From: SMWN01 sp965261165
GTDB taxonomy: Bacteria > Pseudomonadota > Gammaproteobacteria > Eutrophobiales > Eutrophobiaceae
DNA: 64,000 nt
Direction: 5' to 3'
Assembly: GCA_965261165.1 (NCBI GenBank)
Contig: OZ253445.1
Location: 124,001-188,000 of the forward strand
The translations under genes and the position numbers were made by a program. The notes under the pieces are model-generated. The model was not told the DNA's origin and made no database searches. It saw only the letters and a program-made list of their open reading frames with translations. Shown here piece by piece: positions 60,002-64,000 of this stretch (its first letter is position 1; every line of letters starts with the position of its first letter).

Positions 60002-61636
60002 CTAACCGGGCAAATGCGGCAAACCAAGCTCCGCCAGAAAATCATTGTGCCTGTCGGCGGCCTGGGCAATGGTTTTTTCCAGTTTGACCATTTCCTCGTG
60101 ATTAGTCGGCAGGTCGATCTGCTGTTCTGGTTCGGCGGTGCTGATATAGCGGGATATATTCAGGTTGTAATCGTTCTTTTCGATTTCCGCCATGCTCACG
60201 CGGCGGGCGTAGCGGTCTGATTCCTTGCGGTATTGATAAGTGTCAATAATTTTTTCGATATGCTCGGGCAACAGGCGGTTTTGCCGTTTGCCTTTCTCAA
60301 AATATTCGCTGGCGTTGATGAACAGCACATCGTCCGGCTGCTTGCATTTCTTCAACACCAGAATACACACAGGGATACCGGTGGAGAAGAACAGATTGGC
60401 GGGCAAGCCAATCACGGTATCGATATTGTCATCTTTGAGTAGCTTGGTACGGATACGCGCCTCGGCACCGCCGCGAAACAACACCCCGTGCGGCAGGATG
60501 ATAGCCATGCTGCCTGCATCGCTCAAAAAATGAAAGCCGTGCAGTAAAAAGGAAAAATCGGCGGCAGATTTGGGGGCAAGACCGTAGCTTTTGAAGCGAA
60601 AATCCTCGCCCAGCGCATCGGTGGGTTGCCAGCGATAGCTGAATGGCGGATTAGCCACCACTGCATCGAAGGTGATTTTTTTGGACGGGTTTTCCGCCGC
60701 CAGTATATCCCAATCGTTGAGCAGCGAGTCGCCGTGGTGAATCTCAAACTCCGAATCCTTGACTCCGTGCAATAGCATATTCATACGCGCCAGATTGTAG
60801 GTGGTGATGTTCTTTTCCTGTCCAAATATCTTGTCGATGCCATGCGCGCCCAGTTGTTTGCGGACATTGAGCAGCAGCGAGCCGGAACCACAGGCGAAAT
60901 CCAGCACCTGCTTAAGCTTTGCTTTTTTGCCCGTGCTGGGGTCTTGCCCGTCTAAGGTAACGATATTCGATAAAATATCGGAAATCTGTTGTGGCGTATA
61001 GAATTCCCCGGCTTTCTTGCCCGAGCCGGCGGCGAACTGACCGATCAGATACTCATAGGCATCGCCCAGCACATCGCTGGAGGCGGAAAATTCCGCGATA
61101 CCCTCGGCGATTTTGCTGATGATGGTGCATAGTTTGGCATTACGCGCGGGGTAGTCCCGGCCCAGTTTTTCCGAATCCAGATTGATCTCCGAAAACAGTC
61201 CGCTAAAGGTGCTGTCAAAGGACTCATTTTCGATGTATTTGAAGCCTTTTTGCAGGGTTTTCAGCAGCTCGCCGTCCTGCTGGCGCGCCAGCTCGGCAAT
61301 GCTGTCCCAGAGATATTGCGGCTTGACCACATAATGCACCTTACGGCGCATCTGATTTTCAAATCTCTCCACGTCTGCTTGGTTGTCATCGTACCAGATC
61401 AACAAAGGCGGACGTTTTTCGCTGTTCTCTTTCCGCTGCCCTTTTCCCGTTTCCCTCTGTGGATAATCTGTACCAAGTTCCTTTTTAACTGCGGCTTCAT
61501 AATTATCGGACAGATAGCGCAGGAATAAAAAAGACAGCATATAATCGCGAAAATCGTCCGCGTTCATCGCTCCGCGTAAATCATCGGCGATAGCCCAGAG
61601 GGTTTTACCCAGTTCTTGTTGGTCTGCTTCGGTCAT
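60002..61636 (-). CDS. hsdM: Type I restriction-modification system, methyltransferase subunit
   Basis: 544 residues. An N-terminal helical domain (LGKTLWAIADDLRGAMNADD; RDYMLSFLFLRYLSDNYEAA) precedes the SAM-binding motif VLDFACGSGSLLLNV and the catalytic NPPF in AVVANPPFSYRW. The C-terminal part includes GLPANLFFSTGIPVCILVLK. It methylates adenines at the site defined by HsdS. Its start overlaps the RhuM gene by four bases. The bases of this operon are visibly richer in G+C than those to its left. Confidence 0.93.
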   Translation of the reverse strand: MTEADQQELGKTLWAIADDLRGAMNADDFRDYMLSFLFLRYLSDNYEAAVKKELGTDYPQRETGKGQRKENSEKRPPLLIWYDDNQADVERFENQMRRKVHYVVKPQYLWDSIAELARQQDGELLKTLQKGFKYIENESFDSTFSGLFSEINLDSEKLGRDYPARNAKLCTIISKIAEGIAEFSASSDVLGDAYEYLIGQFAAGSGKKAGEFYTPQQISDILSNIVTLDGQDPSTGKKAKLKQVLDFACGSGSLLLNVRKQLGAHGIDKIFGQEKNITTYNLARMNMLLHGVKDSEFEIHHGDSLLNDWDILAAENPSKKITFDAVVANPPFSYRWQPTDALGEDFRFKSYGLAPKSAADFSFLLHGFHFLSDAGSMAIILPHGVLFRGGAEARIRTKLLKDDNIDTVIGLPANLFFSTGIPVCILVLKKCKQPDDVLFINASEYFEKGKRQNRLLPEHIEKIIDTYQYRKESDRYARRVSMAEIEKNDYNLNISRYISTAEPEQQIDLPTNHEEMVKLEKTIAQAADRHNDFLAELGLPHLPG

Positions 61637-62667
61637 GTTTTTTTGTTGTCCTCTGTTGTTTTGTCTGGTGTGGCGATCTGTGCTGCTTTTTTTGTTAAAA
61701 CTGCCAAATCGTCACCCGCTTCAGTTGCATTATTTTGCAAGCGCTGTTGATGAAACTTATCGTATTCCTGCTCGGCCAGTTGCTTTGCCATCTGGTGTGA
61801 TATTTTACCTGCATGATTGAGAATATCTCGATCATTTAAGCGTAAAAAACCATCCAGTTTTGCAAGCCAGTCGCTCATAGACATGGTAATGCGGCGCAGT
61901 GCTTGCCCTTCGGCAAATACCAGATACTGCTCAACCAGATTATTCAAGGCTTGCAGCTCGCCTTCATGTAGATAATTTTTTGCATTCACCACATCCTGCT
62001 TACGCACTTTGCTACCACGCCAGTTGGTTAAGCCCATACAGGTCGCATCGCTATCGGCACGGTGGTGAATAATTTCGGCGGCGGTATGCCCGGTAATAGC
62101 CCAATGCACCTTGTTTTGCACGGTTTTAAAAAAATGGATACTGGTATCCAGCGTGGGGTCATAATCCACGCTGGTGGCATAGATGTCAGTAATCTTCTGA
62201 TAAAAACGTTTTTCGCTAGTGCGAATATCCTGAATGCGACGGCTCAGCTCTTCAAAATAGTCAAAAGGCTGGTCGGGGTTTTTCAAACGCTCATCGTCCA
62301 GCACAAAGCCTTTGACAATAAACTCGCGCAAATGCTGGGTCGCCCACTGGCGAAAGCGGGTGGCGGTGTGGCTTTGCACGCGGTAGCCCACCGAGATAAT
62401 GGCATCCAGATTGTAGTGCTTGATACGGTACTGCTTGCCATCGGCAGCAGTTGTAAAGAAATCCTTTACAACTAAATCCTTGTCAAGCTCTTGTTCTAAC
62501 ATGATATTTTTCAGGTGCTGACCAATATTCTGTTTGCTGGTACTAAACAGCTCCGCCATCAACGCCTGAGTCAGCCACACCGTTTCATCCACAAAACGGA
62601 CATCCAGCTTGATTTTGCCATCTTCGCTTTGGTAGATAATAAACTGTGAGAGGTTGTTTTCCGTCAT
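61633..62667 (-). CDS. RhuM-family (virulence RhuM) protein inserted in the hsd operon
   Basis: 344 residues. The N-terminal region VDETVWLTQALMAELFSTSK (with QNIGQHLKNIM), RIKHYNLDAIISVGYRVQSH and FRQWATQHLREFIVKGFVLD is the RhuM/KilA-N-like domain, with a helix-turn-helix look. The C-terminal half is helical (LRRITMSMSDWLAKLDGFL). RhuM proteins are common passengers in restriction and defence operons; their biochemical function is unproven. Four-base overlaps on both sides (with hsdS and hsdM) show it is translated as part of the operon. Confidence 0.88.
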   Translation of the reverse strand: MTENNLSQFIIYQSEDGKIKLDVRFVDETVWLTQALMAELFSTSKQNIGQHLKNIMLEQELDKDLVVKDFFTTAADGKQYRIKHYNLDAIISVGYRVQSHTATRFRQWATQHLREFIVKGFVLDDERLKNPDQPFDYFEELSRRIQDIRTSEKRFYQKITDIYATSVDYDPTLDTSIHFFKTVQNKVHWAITGHTAAEIIHHRADSDATCMGLTNWRGSKVRKQDVVNAKNYLHEGELQALNNLVEQYLVFAEGQALRRITMSMSDWLAKLDGFLRLNDRDILNHAGKISHQMAKQLAEQEYDKFHQQRLQNNATEAGDDLAVLTKKAAQIATPDKTTEDNKKT

Positions 62668-63935
62668 CCGTTCACCTCATCGGCGGCGGGGAATAGTTGT
62701 TGCATCAAGCCTTTTTTATGGGTTTTGAGTTTCGCCAGCTTTTGCGTTTGTGCAGTGATCAGTTCGTCAAGGGATGACAGGCAATCGGCGATTTTTTGTT
62801 GTTCTTTTGGATGGGGATAATGTAGTTGAAACTTTTCAATTTCTGTCACTGTTACCTGTTGTTGTGCGTTTCCAAAGGCTATATTTTTAATGTATATATT
62901 CAATATTTCAGATTTACTGTAGGCGTAAAAATAATCGGCATTTATATTTTTCGCTTTGATTCTCAGTATAACCATTCCAGAATTAATTCTCATATTTTCG
63001 TAGGGAACTTCTTCTGAAAAATATGCAAATTGACCTACAGTCCCTCTGGTGGTCAGAATAACGTCAGCCCGCTTTAGTTTGCCTTTTCTTAGAACACTGT
63101 CCTTTTCTTTTGAAATAAATTGCTTCTTATCAAACCTAAACCCATTTTTAGTCACGTTTTTCGCGTTTAAAAAAAGACAGTAGCCAGCTTCATAAAACTC
63201 ATGCGCTTTAGGGTAATTCTTCCCTCTATCACCATCAATAATTTCAGCAAATTCATAAAAGGAATTTACTTCCCAATCCCCCGCGTCCTGAAACTCGGGG
63301 AAGCGGAGTTTGGGCTGTGTTTCACCTTCGGCGGGGAATAGTTGTTGCATCAGCCCTTTTTTATGGGTCTTGAGGTGCGCCAGCTTTTGCGTTTGTGCAG
63401 TGATCAGTTCGTCAAGGGAAGACAGGCAGGCGGCGATCTTTTGTTGTTCTTCCGTGGATTCTGGCAAAATTATTGGACACTCTAAAACATCGTCTTTTTT
63501 AAGGTTCGTTTGTTTTACGCCATCATCAAACGCCAAGAAATGCGAATTTCTGTTCAAGGAATAGAATAAAATGGCACTCACAGTGTTGGTGGGGGTGATT
63601 TTGCAAATCCTCTGATTTACGGAATAGAGATTATCGGTATCAACTTGAAAACACTTGGCTATTGCCCTGCCATTAGGCACATCGCTGAGCACCATCAAAA
63701 TGTCTTCTTTTGCGGCGACGCAAAACGCAACATCCGAGAACTTTCTTACGGCACCGTCGGTTGAAATAAACTTTGAATTTACAACAATGTAGGAACCTGA
63801 CTCCGTGATGTTTTTTTCATGCGCCTTACCATTTTCGTATTTAGAAACCTCCCCCAGCCTTTTTTCCTCCCAATCCCCCGCGTCCCGAAACTCGGGAAAA
63901 CGCAGTCTGGGCAGCTTGTTATTTTCCCTGCTCAT
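62664..63935 (-). CDS. hsdS: Type I restriction-modification specificity subunit
   Basis: 423 residues made of two parallel halves. Each half begins with a (R/K)LRFPEFxDAGDWE block (about residues 10-22 and 205-225), then a variable target-recognition domain. Each ends with QKIAxCLSSLDELITAQTQK plus LAxLKTHKKGLMQQLFP (about 165-198 and 385-418). The two target domains differ, so a bipartite DNA site is read. The N-terminus follows a four-base overlap with an upstream partial gene. Order hsdS-RhuM-hsdM is opposite to the common hsdM-hsdS. Confidence 0.93.
   Translation of the reverse strand: MSRENNKLPRLRFPEFRDAGDWEEKRLGEVSKYENGKAHEKNITESGSYIVVNSKFISTDGAVRKFSDVAFCVAAKEDILMVLSDVPNGRAIAKCFQVDTDNLYSVNQRICKITPTNTVSAILFYSLNRNSHFLAFDDGVKQTNLKKDDVLECPIILPESTEEQQKIAACLSSLDELITAQTQKLAHLKTHKKGLMQQLFPAEGETQPKLRFPEFQDAGDWEVNSFYEFAEIIDGDRGKNYPKAHEFYEAGYCLFLNAKNVTKNGFRFDKKQFISKEKDSVLRKGKLKRADVILTTRGTVGQFAYFSEEVPYENMRINSGMVILRIKAKNINADYFYAYSKSEILNIYIKNIAFGNAQQQVTVTEIEKFQLHYPHPKEQQKIADCLSSLDELITAQTQKLAKLKTHKKGLMQQLFPAADEVNG
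62684..62806 (-). repeat. hsdS conserved-region direct repeat, C-terminal copy
   Basis: About 120 bases match 63329-63451 with roughly ten differences, encoding the QKIA...LMQQLFP spacer helix of HsdS. Such repeats allow exchange of target domains by homologous recombination. Confidence 0.85.
63329..63451 (-). repeat. hsdS conserved-region direct repeat, central copy
   Basis: Partner of the repeat at 62684-62806, encoding the central spacer helix. A second, shorter pair encodes the FPEFxDAGDWE blocks at about 63258-63312 and 63868-63920. Confidence 0.85.
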
Positions 63936-64000
63936 TGGTTCTCAAGCCCTTTGGGGTTTTTGAGTGCCTTCTTCTCAGCCGATGCCAAACGGCGTTGCAC
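63932..64000 (-). CDS. C-terminal end of an upstream gene, partial
   Basis: The frame runs from the window edge to a TGA at 63932-63934 that overlaps the hsdS ATG. Its last residues read QRRLASAEKKALKNPKGLEN plus Q. It is too short to identify. By position it belongs to the restriction-modification operon and could be hsdR or another passenger gene. Confidence 0.5.
   Translation of the reverse strand: MQRRLASAEKKALKNPKGLENQ

Noticed and set aside
62062..62475. 137-codon plus-strand ORF
   Set aside because: Antisense to the RhuM gene, which has recognisable domains and overlaps its operon neighbours.
1..64000. CRISPR array, rRNA operon, prophage or integrase gene
   Set aside because: No regularly spaced repeats, rRNA segments, phage structural genes or recombinase motifs were found on either strand.

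Overview
The window is chromosome of a low-to-moderate G+C gammaproteobacterium that I cannot place more narrowly. Several blocks are classic gammaproteobacterial neighbourhoods: uvrC-pgsA followed by tRNA-Gly/Cys/Leu; yceD-rpmF-plsX-fabH-fabD-fabG-acpP-fabF-pabC-mltG-tmk-holB-pilZ-tatD; rimO-rarA-crcB-serS; and rpoN-hpf-ptsN-hprK-(rapZ). The hprK-containing rpoN cluster is unlike enteric bacteria and recalls Chromatiales, Thiotrichales or Xanthomonadales-type genomes.

Layout. 1-9.2 kb: the N-terminal part of a Prc-type protease, a TPR protein, an FKBP isomerase, a decayed stretch with repeats, a Kef-type antiporter with two overlapping downstream genes (one a CMD-like/Rieske fusion), a nitroreductase, a MATE transporter, hslR and moaB. 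9.4-14.7 kb: a phytase-like esterase-domain protein and an RND efflux pair. 15-18.6 kb: the rpoN/PTS-Ntr cluster ending in a wrecked rapZ. 19-22.4 kb: a family-5-like uracil-DNA glycosylase, uvrC, pgsA and three tRNAs. 22.8-28.1 kb: a six-gene TonB2/TtpC-type energy-transduction operon on the minus strand. 28.1-30.9 kb: an accessory patch with a dead D12-class DNA methyltransferase, a vapBC module and other gene debris. 30.9-42.7 kb: the fatty-acid/phospholipid cluster with holB, tmk, mltG and pabC, then divergent maf. 43.3-49.6 kb: an unusual same-strand set made of an LCAT/lipase-like hydrolase, a RoxA-like dihaem cytochrome, a membrane-anchored catalase-like haem protein, a DUF692/MNIO enzyme and its partner. 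49.9-59.3 kb: tRNA-Ser, a BI-1 family protein, pntAB, an orphan EncFtn-type ferritin, serS, crcB, rarA, rimO and tRNA-Thr. 59.3-64 kb: repeats and a type I restriction-modification operon (hsdS-RhuM-hsdM) of visibly richer G+C, probably transferred.

Genome style. Many intergenic stretches hold recognisable wreckage: GDSL esterase, two transposase types, rapZ, a chemotaxis receptor, a D12 methyltransferase and a class-V aminotransferase. A repeat family with GAGACC termini occurs four times (about 2.73, 14.69, 18.60 and 42.72 kb) and sits tightly against neighbouring genes. Copy C is fused to the broken rapZ, and copies B and C end directly upstream of rpoN and the glycosylase gene.

Most unusual content: the lipase/RoxA-like/catalase-like/MNIO/partner set, with a perfect 16-bp palindrome in front of its first gene and no visible RiPP precursor; a maf gene whose only well-placed start is ATT after a strong ribosome-binding site; and an EncFtn homologue lacking both a cargo tail and a shell gene. 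All functional names come from reading translated sequence and motif memory; no database search was run.
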